The notes under the pieces are model-generated. The model was not told the origin of the DNA. It did no database searches and was given only the letters and a program-made list of their open reading frames with translations. From Acidobacteria bacterium Mor1 (GTDB lineage: Bacteria; Acidobacteriota; Polarisedimenticolia; Polarisedimenticolales; Polarisedimenticolaceae): a DNA stretch of 64,000 nucleotides. The DNA lies in assembly GCA_001664505.1 (NCBI GenBank), contig CP011806.1, positions 4,448,148-4,512,147 on the forward strand. Reading direction: 5' to 3'. Positions 51,264 to 59,839 of the stretch are shown piece after piece. The stretch's first letter is position 1; each line of letters starts with the position of its first letter. The position numbers were made by a program, and so were the translations under genes.

Positions 51264-52343
51264 ATGAGCAAGACCGAACCGACCGCCGCCGCCGCCGTGG
51301 CCAACGCCGCGAAACGGAAACTCGCCGACATCGCCAAGTCCGATCTGTCTTGGAAGTCGGTTCTGGCAAAGTACCAGATTCCGAAGCTTCGTCTCGGGAT
51401 CGGCCAGATCTTCACCGGGCCGCTGCCCTATGTGACCTTCTGGTTCCTCACGTACTTCGCGATGCAGTTCCACTGGCTGCTGGCCGTTCCGTGCATCGTG
51501 CTCGCCGCCGGATTCTACGTGCGGCTGTTCATCGTGTTCCACGACTGCACCCACGGATCCTACTTCAAGAGCCGCAAGGCCAACGAGATTCTCGGTTTCT
51601 GGACCGGGGTGCTGGCCTTCACGCCGTTTCATCAGTGGCGCCAGCAACACGCGATTCACCACGCCACCACCGGTGACCTGGATCGTCGCGGCTTCGGCGA
51701 CATCTGGACCATGACCATCGACGAGTACAACGCCTCGTCCCGCTGGAAGAAGCTGGCCTACCGGGTCTCGCGCAACCCTGCGGTCTTCCTGCTGTTCGGG
51801 CCGCTGCTGGTCTTCGGGATCCAGCACCGCATCCCCGATCGCCGCCTGCACAAGCGGGAGCGGCGCAGCGTGCACCAGACCAATCTGGCGATTCTCGGCA
51901 TCCTGGTGCTGGCCCACTTCACCATCGGCCTCAAGGCCTACCTGATGGTGCAGCTCCCGATCTTCCTGCTCGGTGGGGCCGCCGGCGTCTGGCTGTTCTA
52001 CGTGCAGCATCAGTTCGAGGACACCGCCTGGGCTCGTCGCGAACAGTGGGACTACCTCGAGGGTGCCCTGCAGGGCAGCTCCTTCTATAAGCTGCCCCGC
52101 ATTCTGCAGTGGTTCAGCGGCAACATCGGCTTCCACCACATCCACCACCTGAACCCGCGGATCCCGAACTACTATCTGGAGAAGTGCCACAAGGAGCATC
52201 CGCTGTTCCAGCAGGCACCCAAGATCACGCTGTTCTCCAGCCTGAAGTCGGCTTTCCTGCATCTGTGGGACGAGCGGGAAGGCAAGCTGGTCAGCTTCCG
52301 CCGGGCCCGCCGGCTGACCCGCGAACGCAAGGCAGCGGCCTAG
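51264..52343 (+). CDS. membrane fatty acid desaturase
   Basis: A 359-aa integral membrane di-iron enzyme that inserts a double bond in acyl chains. All three histidine boxes are present: HDCTHG (HxxxH), HQWRQQHAIHHATT (HxxHH type), and HHIHHLNPRIPNY (HxxHH). Transmembrane pairs are visible (PYVTFWFLTYFAMQFHWLLAVPCIVLAAGFYVRLFIVF; FTIGLKAYLMVQLPIFLLGG). The first ~40 residues are Ala/Lys-rich. Regiospecificity cannot be told from sequence. Monocistronic, with a promoter candidate upstream; it would adjust membrane fluidity. Confidence 0.93.
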   Translation: MSKTEPTAAAAVANAAKRKLADIAKSDLSWKSVLAKYQIPKLRLGIGQIFTGPLPYVTFWFLTYFAMQFHWLLAVPCIVLAAGFYVRLFIVFHDCTHGSYFKSRKANEILGFWTGVLAFTPFHQWRQQHAIHHATTGDLDRRGFGDIWTMTIDEYNASSRWKKLAYRVSRNPAVFLLFGPLLVFGIQHRIPDRRLHKRERRSVHQTNLAILGILVLAHFTIGLKAYLMVQLPIFLLGGAAGVWLFYVQHQFEDTAWARREQWDYLEGALQGSSFYKLPRILQWFSGNIGFHHIHHLNPRIPNYYLEKCHKEHPLFQQAPKITLFSSLKSAFLHLWDEREGKLVSFRRARRLTRERKAAA

Positions 52344-52495
52344 ATCCTCCCGGCTTCACGAGATCCGGAGCTCCGGGGCGCAACGGCGCTCCCGGGCCGG
52401 GTTCCGTCTATTTGCCGGGGTTCGTTTGACGATCCGCCGAACCGGGCACTACGATCGATAGGTACGGGTGACCCCGCCCCCCCGGAGGAAAGCCG

Positions 52496-53200
52496 ATGAA
52501 GAAGATCGCCGTGATGTGGTTCGTTCTGTGCCTGGCCCTGGTCGGCGCGAACGCGGACGAACCTGCCGGAAACCAAGGGAACGCGTTGGTCGACGAAATG
52601 CGCCGGTCGATGGTCATCATGGAACCGGAAGACGGGACCCTGGTCCGGCCCGGAGAGAAGACGACGATCGTGGTTCGCCTCAAGGATCATCCGAACCTGG
52701 AGTACATCCGGGCTGTCGATTTGACCGGGGCTGCGGACTACGACCGCAACCGCGCGACCGAGCCGGCCGAGGATGGTCTGTGGCAGGTGCCGGTGCGGAT
52801 TCCGCGGGACGCCATCGGCGAACGGCAGTTCCGGATCGTCGCCGGGCTGCGCACAGGCGACGGCCTGCTCGAGGTGGAGGGGAGTTCGCTCGAACTGGCC
52901 ATCGATCTCGAGGGGATCGAGGTCAAGCTGTTCGCGATGAAGCCGGCCAAGATCTTCTGCGACCCGCAGAAAGAGTCCGAGGCTCAGCTGATTGTGCGTG
53001 CGCGCTTCTCCGACGGTGAAGCCCGGGACATGACCAAGGGCAAGGTCGGCACCCGCTACCGCTCCTCCAATCGTGAAGTGGCCGAGGTCGACGCCGACGG
53101 CAAGGTGACCTGTCTCGCGCCGGGGCGCGCCCTGGTGTTCGCCGAGCTCGACGAGAACTCGGCCCAGGCGACGATCGTGGTCGAGGAGCCGCAGCCCTAG
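52496..53200 (+). CDS. secreted BIG2-type Ig-like domain protein
   Basis: A 234-aa exported protein with GGAGG 9 nt before ATG 52496 and a signal peptide ending about VGANA. The C-terminal ~85 residues (FCDPQKESEAQLIVRARFSDGEARDMTKG; RYRSSNREVAEVDADGKVTCLAPGRALVFAELD) show the BIG2 pattern: a polar strand, the SSNxxVAxVDxDGxV motif and the closing G-x-A strand. The first 130 residues are a beta-rich region of unknown type. It may be a cell-surface adhesive module. Confidence 0.75.
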   Translation: MKKIAVMWFVLCLALVGANADEPAGNQGNALVDEMRRSMVIMEPEDGTLVRPGEKTTIVVRLKDHPNLEYIRAVDLTGAADYDRNRATEPAEDGLWQVPVRIPRDAIGERQFRIVAGLRTGDGLLEVEGSSLELAIDLEGIEVKLFAMKPAKIFCDPQKESEAQLIVRARFSDGEARDMTKGKVGTRYRSSNREVAEVDADGKVTCLAPGRALVFAELDENSAQATIVVEEPQP

Positions 53201-53230
53201 CGCCGGTTCTCCGCAATCATCGAGGAGTCG

Positions 53231-53255
53231 AAAAAGGGCGGCCGCGAGGCCGCCC
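53231..53255 (-). terminator. hairpin terminator serving both flanking genes
   Basis: GGGCGGCC (53236-53243), GCGA loop, GGCCGCCC (53248-53255): a perfect 8-bp stem. Five A residues precede it on +, giving a T-run on the minus strand, so it is a good terminator for the DUF4003 gene. It may also stop the BIG2 gene. Confidence 0.85.
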
Positions 53256-53285
53256 CTTCGCTTTGCGCAGCAAGTCGGGCGCGTG

Positions 53286-54305
53286 TCAGGAGGCCGCTGA
53301 GGCCGCAGCCGACGATGCGGCGGTTGCGGCGATGACGGCGGTGACCGCCGCCTGCTGGGCGTCCAGCACCGCCTGGATGCTGCGCAAGGCCGCCACGTCG
53401 GCGGCATCGGCGGCGTTCTGCTGCTTCTCCAGATCGCCGGCCAGGACCAGGCTCGAGGCCAGGGTGAAGGCGATGTCCGCCGAGGGCCGGGGTTTGGCCT
53501 CCCGCAGCCTGTCCCGCAGCTTCAGCACCCGGGTGGCTGCCTGGCGGGGCGCCAGGGAGGTCAGCGCCAGGATCGAGATCTCGTCGTAGCTGCGGCTGCT
53601 GACCCGGTATCCCAGGGAGCGGAGCGCACCGGCGATGGTGATGAACCGGTTGGCCGCGCGGAAGGCGCGGCGGGGGGAGAGCGCCAGCAGATGGCTGGCC
53701 AGCTGCAGCGGATTCCCCCGGGAGAAACGGGCGGCCCTGAGCTGCTCGTAGGCCTTCTCGACCTCCACGGCGACCTCATGGACGGGCGTTTCCCGGGTCG
53801 CGTGCATGGCGGCCATCGGGTAGTCGTCGCTGCCGGTCAGGAAGCGGTGATCCCGCTTCCAGTGGTCGAGGATGTCCCGGGTGCGGTCGATGGTCCGATC
53901 CGGGACCTGTTCGCCTCGCTGGTGAATCGCCAGTACCACCCCGGCCAGGACCTCGTAGATGCCCCCGCGCCGCATCTTGCGGGCGCGGAATCCTTCCCGG
54001 ACCTGTTCCACCGACCGATGCACCGCGGCAGGCTCCAGCCCGTTGCGCAGGATCATCGCCGCCACGGCGTAGCGGATCGACGAACGTAGCGGGCTGAACC
54101 AGCCGGCATGGTCCCGGAGGGCATCGGCGACCCGTTCCAGATCGACGTGAGGGCGTTCGAGAGGGGACGCGATCAGCGACATCGCGGCGAACCGGAGCAC
54201 GGTGACGTCGGTGCTCCAGCGCTTGTGGCTGCGCAGTTCTTCGAAGCGTTCCAGGTAGCTCGCCAGATCGTTCAAGGCCGTGTCCTCCAGGCGACATTGT
54301 CGCAT
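53286..54305 (-). CDS. DUF4003 family protein
   Basis: A 339-aa, mostly helical protein starting at ATG 54305. It fits DUF4003: HKRWSTDVTVLRFAAMSLI, SPLRSSIRYAVAAMILRNGLEP, FLTGSDDYPMAAMHA and GNPLQLASHLLALSP. The C-terminal 40 residues are Ala-rich (AVTAVIAATAASSAAASAAS). No membrane helix or catalytic motif is certain. Function is unknown; it is mostly known from Firmicutes, so its presence here is worth noting. Confidence 0.75.
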   Translation of the reverse strand: MRQCRLEDTALNDLASYLERFEELRSHKRWSTDVTVLRFAAMSLIASPLERPHVDLERVADALRDHAGWFSPLRSSIRYAVAAMILRNGLEPAAVHRSVEQVREGFRARKMRRGGIYEVLAGVVLAIHQRGEQVPDRTIDRTRDILDHWKRDHRFLTGSDDYPMAAMHATRETPVHEVAVEVEKAYEQLRAARFSRGNPLQLASHLLALSPRRAFRAANRFITIAGALRSLGYRVSSRSYDEISILALTSLAPRQAATRVLKLRDRLREAKPRPSADIAFTLASSLVLAGDLEKQQNAADAADVAALRSIQAVLDAQQAAVTAVIAATAASSAAASAAS

Positions 54306-54336
54306 GGAGCTCGACGCCCCTCGCTCTTCCCGGCCC

Positions 54337-54365
54337 AAAAAAGAACCGGCCCAGAGGGCCGGTTC
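54337..54365 (-). terminator. rho-independent terminator
   Basis: GAACCGGCCC (54343-54352) and GGGCCGGTTC (54356-54365) form a perfect 10-bp stem with an AGA loop; on the minus strand it is followed by six T residues (54342-54337). It ends the Arg/Asp-repeat gene. Confidence 0.92.
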
Positions 54366-54395
54366 GTGGAACTCGTCTGTGGTTGCCGCCTGGGG

Positions 54396-55091
54396 CTAGC
54401 CGCCTTGGCGGCGGTCTTCCCGGGTCTCCCGGCGATCTTCGCGAAGTTCGCGGCGATCCTCCCGGGCCTCCAGCTTGTTCCGGCGGTTTTCGATCTCCGC
54501 GAGGCGCACCAGTTCGGTCATCACCGCTCGGCGCTGTTCCAGGCTGACCTCGTCGTACTTGCCCTGGAGTCCGCGAAAGGTGTGGGCGGCATCGAGGCGC
54601 GCGTTGATCAGGTAGGCCTCCTGCTCGACATCGCGGCGGTCGTCATGGAGATCGCGGCGATCGTCCCGCAGGTCCCGCCGATCGTCCCGGCGCACGTGGC
54701 CGGCGGCGCCGTCCCGGCGGTTGGCCCGGACTTCGCGGCGGCTGGAACGAACCTCCCGCTCGCTTTGGCGGACCTCGCGACGGGCCTGGTTCACCTCGCG
54801 GCGCCCTTCGCTGAGTTCGGCGTTGAGCAGCCGGGCCAGTTCGTTGTCGATTGCCCGCAGCATCTCGCGGTTATTGGCCTCACGAGCCTCGTCGAAGCGC
54901 TGGACCAACGCCGTCAGGCGTCCGTGGTCGCGAACGTCGTCGCGGGCGTGGACGCGGTCGTAGCGCAGCTGCCGGTGGTCTCCGGCCCGTTCGGTGGCGT
55001 TGCGGCGCTCCTGGCCGAAGGCGGCCGGGGCGAGCAGGGCCGCGATTACGAGAATGAAACCGAGTCTTTGGATCACGTTGTGCTCCGACAT
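54396..55091 (-). CDS. secreted Arg/Asp-repeat helical protein
   Basis: A 231-aa exported protein, ATG 55091, signal peptide ending PAAFGQ. The mature part is nearly all helix, with repeats of DRRDLRDDRRD and REVRQSEREVRSS type. The regular Arg-Arg-Asp heptads suggest a long charged coiled coil or single alpha-helix. A central helical piece (AEIENRRNKLEARED) resembles helical bundle proteins. Family unknown. Highly charged, so it may be a periplasmic spacer, a chaperone-like protein or a metal-binding protein. Confidence 0.7.
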   Translation of the reverse strand: MSEHNVIQRLGFILVIAALLAPAAFGQERRNATERAGDHRQLRYDRVHARDDVRDHGRLTALVQRFDEAREANNREMLRAIDNELARLLNAELSEGRREVNQARREVRQSEREVRSSRREVRANRRDGAAGHVRRDDRRDLRDDRRDLHDDRRDVEQEAYLINARLDAAHTFRGLQGKYDEVSLEQRRAVMTELVRLAEIENRRNKLEAREDRRELREDRRETREDRRQGG

Positions 55092-55228
55092 GTCCCAGGT
55101 TGAGGTGCGGGGCGCAAGACCGGCGAGGCCCCGCAATCCAAAGGTAGGTCCGCCGGGGATCAAGTCCAGGTAGGCCCGGCCGATACCGGGCCGGGGCAAA
55201 GACGCCCGGCCGGGGGCCGAATACACGA

Positions 55229-55254
55229 ACGCCCCGGCGCTCGGGCCGGGGCGT
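55229..55254 (-). terminator. GC hairpin past the sialidase-like gene
   Basis: ACGCCCCGGC (55229-55238) and GCCGGGGCGT (55245-55254) form a perfect 10-bp stem 33 bp past the gene at 55,287-57,479. There is no U-run after it. Confidence 0.6.
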
Positions 55255-55286
55255 CGTGGTCGATCGCTCGATTCAGGGTGCCCCGA

Positions 55287-57479
55287 TCAGGGGCAGGTTC
55301 CGACCGACTGGGGTGCGCAGGCCGAGGCGCTGACGGCACGCTCGGCGCCGTCGCTGTCCAGTCCGTAGGAGCCTTCGTTGCCGGAGGCCGTGGGGACGAC
55401 CAGGAAGAACCGGTTGCCGGCACCGGGAGTGAAGGTCAGGGAGGTCAGGCCGGCGGTGCTGCACTGGACCGGGACCTGGCTGTTGAAGGAGCCGACGATG
55501 CCCTCGTAAACGGCGAAGTCGTCGCCGCCGCCGCAGGAGGTATCCCAGCTCAGCACCACGTCGCCGCCGCTGCGGTTGACCAGCAGCGGCGTGCCGGGCA
55601 CGCCGGAGCCGCCGGGGACCCGTCCGGGGCCGCCGCAGGCCAGACAGCCCGAGGTGTCGACGCCGTTGCAGTCGCTGGCGCAGGCCAGGGTGCCGCCGCC
55701 GCAGCCGAAGTCGGTGCAGGTCTGGCCGCCCAGGTCGGTGCCGTCGCAGACCTCGCCGGCATCGGTGTTGCCGTTGCCGCAGAAGGCGCCGCCGCCGGGA
55801 GTGATGCCGGCGGCGTAGACATCGACCGAATCTCCCGAGCCGCCGCCTTCGCTGCGGTTGTCGGTGAAGATCGCGATCAGGTCGTCCATCACGATGTCCA
55901 TGCCGTTGTAGTCACCCCACTCGAAGCCGTCGTTGATGTGGGGGGACTGCACGCTGGTGACCCGCTCCGGGGTCGACCAGGTGACGGCGCCGTCGGTGGA
56001 GAAGCTGTAGTAGATGTCCACGGCGCGGCGGGTCGCGTCCCGGCGGGTGTCGTAGTAGATCACGTGAACGGTGCCGTCGGGGCCGACCGAGAGCCACTGG
56101 TGGAAGCGGTCGACCTCCAGGGCGTCAGCAGTCTCGTGGGGCGTGCTGGTGTTCCAGGTGTCGCCGCCGTCCCGGGAGTAACCCACCGTGATCCGCGAGT
56201 GGTTGGTCGCGGCGCTGCCGGTTTCGGGTCCGACGGTGTCGCTCCAGGCGGCGTAGACGCTGCCGCCGAAGGGCCCGTCGCTGAGGTCGGAGTCCGCCGA
56301 GGCGTAGATGAAGACCAGCCGGGAGTCCATCGCCGGGATCGGGTAGTCGAAGACCCCCTGGGTATCGGCGACCTGGATCGGCGACTCGTAGGTCACGCCG
56401 CCGTTGGTCGAGCGCAGCAGCTGAATCGTTCCCGCCGAGGTGCTGGCGTAGATGTGGTACACGGTGCCGTTCTTGTCGGTGGTGACGTCACTGCCGATAC
56501 CCCGGGGCGCCGAGCCGAAGGACTGGGTCGTCCAGGTGTTGCCGAAGTCGGTGGAGCGGGCGATCTGCATCACGTTGCCGTTGTGCCAGGTGATGTAGAT
56601 GTTGTCCTGGTGCGGCGAGCCGGAGTACTGGTCGACGTGCATGAACTCCTTGTCGCCGCCGCCGGTGGCGACTTCGCGGCGGGGATCGCCGGGAGTGATG
56701 TCCTGCAGGTCGGTCCAGGTCTGGCCGCCGTCGTCGCTGCGATAGAACCACACGCCGCAGCCGCCGAAGAAGCTGCAGCTGCCGAGGGTCACGGCATAGG
56801 CGAAGTTTCCGTCGGAGGACCAGTCCACCGCCGGGTCGCAGCAGGTGCTGCCCAGAGGTAGGGCCACCTGGGTCCAGGTTTCGCCGCCGTCGGTGGAGTA
56901 GTGCATCGCCTGGCCGCCACCGGGGCCGTTGGAGCCGGCGATCACCTGGTCGGTGTTGACCGGGTTGATCTTGATCGCCGATTCGGCCGCGCCGTTGGGG
57001 CTGGTGACCCGGGACTCGCCCGAGAGGAACTCGGTGTAGAACTCCTCCTCGCCGATGCCCTCGTCAAGGATCAGCTTGTAGCCGTTGTCCTCGTACTTGA
57101 CCTTGCGGTAGAACTTGCCGCCGACCAGGCAGCCGCCGAACTTCTGGCGGAAGATCTGGTAGGCGCTGCGAGGATACTGAGCCGGGCCGGTGCGCGGCAG
57201 GTCGCTCCAGCCCCGGCGCATCATGACCCGGAAGAACACCGGGATCGGCGCTCGCAGCTCGAGCTCGTTGTCGGCGAGAAGGTCGAGATCTTCCAGCGTC
57301 ACCATGTAGTTGCGGTCGTCCCACGGTCCGTACTGGGTCAGCGACTCGTAATCGACCCGATCGTCGGCGCCCCGGCGGGGGTCCACCGCGACCCGCCCCT
57401 CGACGTCGATGAAGGTCTGGGCCGCGGCGCTCGTGGCGAGCAGGCAGACCAGCAGGATTCCGAACCCGAATCTAGACAT
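55287..57479 (-). CDS. secreted sialidase-like beta-propeller protein
   Basis: A 730-aa exported protein. ATG 57479 has GGAGGGG upstream; signal peptide ends TSAAAQ. Repeated Asp-box motifs SxDxGxTW are visible (STDGGETW, SDDGGQTW, STDFGNTW, STNGGVTY, SRDGGDTW, STDGAVTW), which mark a sialidase/BNR-type beta-propeller. No nucleophile or Arg triad of a true sialidase is evident, so it is more likely a binding or structural propeller. A cysteine-rich stretch (FCGNGNTDAGEVCDGTD, a DUF4215-like turn) leads to an Fn3-like C-terminus with EGSYGLDSDGAER. It shares that end with the 43,544 protease. Confidence 0.8.
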   Translation of the reverse strand: MSRFGFGILLVCLLATSAAAQTFIDVEGRVAVDPRRGADDRVDYESLTQYGPWDDRNYMVTLEDLDLLADNELELRAPIPVFFRVMMRRGWSDLPRTGPAQYPRSAYQIFRQKFGGCLVGGKFYRKVKYEDNGYKLILDEGIGEEEFYTEFLSGESRVTSPNGAAESAIKINPVNTDQVIAGSNGPGGGQAMHYSTDGGETWTQVALPLGSTCCDPAVDWSSDGNFAYAVTLGSCSFFGGCGVWFYRSDDGGQTWTDLQDITPGDPRREVATGGGDKEFMHVDQYSGSPHQDNIYITWHNGNVMQIARSTDFGNTWTTQSFGSAPRGIGSDVTTDKNGTVYHIYASTSAGTIQLLRSTNGGVTYESPIQVADTQGVFDYPIPAMDSRLVFIYASADSDLSDGPFGGSVYAAWSDTVGPETGSAATNHSRITVGYSRDGGDTWNTSTPHETADALEVDRFHQWLSVGPDGTVHVIYYDTRRDATRRAVDIYYSFSTDGAVTWSTPERVTSVQSPHINDGFEWGDYNGMDIVMDDLIAIFTDNRSEGGGSGDSVDVYAAGITPGGGAFCGNGNTDAGEVCDGTDLGGQTCTDFGCGGGTLACASDCNGVDTSGCLACGGPGRVPGGSGVPGTPLLVNRSGGDVVLSWDTSCGGGDDFAVYEGIVGSFNSQVPVQCSTAGLTSLTFTPGAGNRFFLVVPTASGNEGSYGLDSDGAERAVSASACAPQSVGTCP

Positions 57480-57807
57480 CAAGCCCCTCCAAATCGCCGG
57501 AATTTCGGCGAAACCAATAGGATGGTTTACGCCCAAATACGGCCGATAGCCACATTCACGTCCCGGGAGTCCATCCCGTCCCCGGAAAGGGGACGAGCGG
57601 ATCTCTCCGGTGGTGTCTTCCATGGCGATCGGGCGCACCCGGGCCCAGACCGAAACCCCCTCCGGCGGGGGGTGTATTCCACCGATTTGTTTCCGAATTG
57701 CATCCTGGGGCAGGTCAGGTTGACGGCTTCGGTGCGCCGCACCAGAATGCCGGATCGGCCCGGCCCGGATCCCGGCCCGGGGCCCGACACCTGAGGGAGT
57801 TCGCCAG
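57480..57807. other. gene-free divergent spacer with three short hairpins
   Basis: A 328-bp spacer between the sialidase-like gene and proS. It holds three perfect stems: CGCCG-6 nt-CGGCG (57495-57510), CGTCCCC-GGAAA-GGGGACG (57577-57595) and ACCCCC-7 nt-GGGGGT (57655-57673). No T-box specifier/antiterminator pair is recognisable ahead of proS, and no coding signal is convincing. Confidence 0.5.
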
Positions 57808-59565
57808 ATGAGAATGGGACAGATGTTCGGCCGCACCCTGCGGGAGGCGCCGGCCGATGCCGAGACCGCCAGCCATGGCCTTCTGGTCCGGGCGGGCTTC
57901 ATCCAGCAGCTCGGTGCCGGGGTCTACTCCCTTCTGCCCCTGGGCAAGCGTTCGATCGACAAGATCGAAGCGATCCTGCGGGAAGAGATGGTCAAGATCG
58001 GCGGCCAGGAAGTCCTGATGCCGGTGGTCAATCCGGCAGACGTCTGGAAGGAAACCCGCCGCTTCTACGAGATCGGCGACGAGATGAGCCGCTTCCACGA
58101 CCGGGTTGGCCGGGACATGGTGCTGGCGATGACCCACGAGGAAGTGGTCGCGGATCTCACGCGAAAGGTCATCCATTCTTACAAGCAGCTGCCCCTGCTC
58201 GTCTTCCACATCCAGACCAAGTGGCGGGACGACGCCCGGCCGCGGGCCGGCCTGATCCGGGTCCGCGAGTTCACCATGAAGGACAGCTACAGCCTGGACA
58301 GCAGCGAGGAAGGGCTCGATACCCAGTACCGCGCCCACTACCAGGCCTACTTCGACATCTTCAATCGCTGCGGCCTGCCCACGGTGGCGGTGCTCTCCGA
58401 CGTCGGGATGATGGGCGGCAAGATGGCCCACGAATACATGTACCTGACGCCGATCGGCGAGGACACCATCATCATCTGCGACTCCTGCGGCTATCACGCA
58501 AACCGGCAGATCGCGCAGTTCCGCAAGCCCGAACCCGAGGGCGGCGACCCGGCGGAACTGCGCAAGATCGAGACTCCCGGCACCACCACCATCGAGGAGC
58601 TCTGTGAATTCCTGAAGATCGATGCCTCACGCACCCTCAAGGCGGTGTTCATGACCGCCACCCTGGTCGACGGTGAGGAGGAGGTCCAGAAACTGGTCGT
58701 GGCGATGATCCGCGGCGACATGGAGCTCAACGAGACCAAGCTGGCCAACCTGGTCAAGGCCAAGGAGCTGCGGCCGGCACACGAGGAAGAGATCAAGGCG
58801 GCGGGAGCGTACCCGGGCTACGGTTCACCGATCGGCGTCGAGGGGGCGCTGATCGCCGTCGACGATCTGGTGCCGGATCTGCGCAACCTGGTGACCGGGG
58901 CCAACGAGGAAGGCTTCCACGTGGAGAACGCCAACTACGGGCGGGACTTCGAGGCGGACTTCGTCGGCGATCTGATCGCCGCGGGTGAGGGGAGCCTCTG
59001 CGCCAACTGCGACGGTACCCTGCGGGCGACCCGCGCCGTGGAAGTGGGCAACATCTTCAAGCTGGGCACCCGCTACACCGGGTCGCTGGGAGCCACCTTC
59101 CTCGACGATAACGGCAAGGCCCAGCAGGTGATCATGGGCTCCTACGGCATCGGCGTGGGGCGGCTCCTGGCCTGTGCCGTCGAGGAGTACCACGACGACA
59201 AGGGCGTGATCTGGCCGATCTCGATCGCCCCCTACGAAGTGCACCTGGTGGCTCTGCCCGGCGGCGAGGAAGAGGCGGACCGGATCTACGAGAACCTCAG
59301 CGCCAAGGGGGTCGAGGTGCTCTACGACGATCGCAAGGAGCAGGCGGGGGTCAAGTTCAACGACGCCGACCTGATCGGCGTGCCGATCCGGGTCACCGCC
59401 TCCAAGCGTTCGCTCAAGAACGGCGGCCTGGAGATGAAGCTGCGCCGGGGAGACGACCTCGGCGTGGTTCCGGTGGACGATGCGGTCGACAAGGTGCTCG
59501 AACTCAAGAGCACCCTGGAGCAGGAGTTGGCCGACCGGGTCAAGCCGGTCGAGTTCAGCGACTAG
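57808..59565 (+). CDS. proS: prolyl-tRNA synthetase (bacterial type, with editing insertion)
   Basis: A 585-aa class II synthetase that charges tRNA-Pro. Start ATG 57808. Motif 1 (GVYSLLPLGKRSIDKIEAILREEM), motif 2 (FHIQTKWRDDARPRAGLIRVREFTMKDSYS) and motif 3 (GSYGIGVGRLLACAVEEYHDDKGVIWP) are all clear. The editing insertion (LKIDASRTLKAVF; VVAMIRGDMELNETKLANL; GYGSPIGVEG) lies between motifs 2 and 3. The C-terminal anticodon domain starts at VHLVALPGGE and includes the usual DADLIGVPIRV. Length is normal for bacterial ProS. Confidence 0.98.
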   Translation: MRMGQMFGRTLREAPADAETASHGLLVRAGFIQQLGAGVYSLLPLGKRSIDKIEAILREEMVKIGGQEVLMPVVNPADVWKETRRFYEIGDEMSRFHDRVGRDMVLAMTHEEVVADLTRKVIHSYKQLPLLVFHIQTKWRDDARPRAGLIRVREFTMKDSYSLDSSEEGLDTQYRAHYQAYFDIFNRCGLPTVAVLSDVGMMGGKMAHEYMYLTPIGEDTIIICDSCGYHANRQIAQFRKPEPEGGDPAELRKIETPGTTTIEELCEFLKIDASRTLKAVFMTATLVDGEEEVQKLVVAMIRGDMELNETKLANLVKAKELRPAHEEEIKAAGAYPGYGSPIGVEGALIAVDDLVPDLRNLVTGANEEGFHVENANYGRDFEADFVGDLIAAGEGSLCANCDGTLRATRAVEVGNIFKLGTRYTGSLGATFLDDNGKAQQVIMGSYGIGVGRLLACAVEEYHDDKGVIWPISIAPYEVHLVALPGGEEEADRIYENLSAKGVEVLYDDRKEQAGVKFNDADLIGVPIRVTASKRSLKNGGLEMKLRRGDDLGVVPVDDAVDKVLELKSTLEQELADRVKPVEFSD

Positions 59566-59839
59566 TGCCCGCGCGGACCGGGATTCCGGTCGCGAACGCC
59601 GCAGCGAATTACATATCCGTAGCGCGATTACGTCGTCGTAGCCTTCGTCTGCGCAGGGCGGGTCTGTCGGCGCGTTCGTCGATCTCCGCGCGCCCTTCTT
59701 GAAGCTTCGACGTTTGTCCCCGTTGACCGCCGGAAAAAAATCCTCGCGGCTCTGGCGGACCTCCTCACCTCCCGTACCTCACCCCTCACGGAAGTAAACA
59801 CCCCATCCCCCCCGATGGGAATTCGGAGGTTCGATTCTC
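59566..59839 (+). other. leader region of the first cysteine-rich gene
   Basis: A 274-bp gap after proS. It contains an inverted CGCGGACCGGGATTCCGGTCGCG near its start (59573-59595), a possible terminator of proS without a U-run, and a C-rich tract (59,765-59,815) ending in GGGG-AATTCGGAGG before the next ATG. No riboswitch recognised. Confidence 0.4.

Noticed and set aside
57570-57807. T-box or other aminoacyl-tRNA-sensing leader for proS
   Set aside because: No T-box bulge sequence or antiterminator pair found; only unrelated short hairpins.
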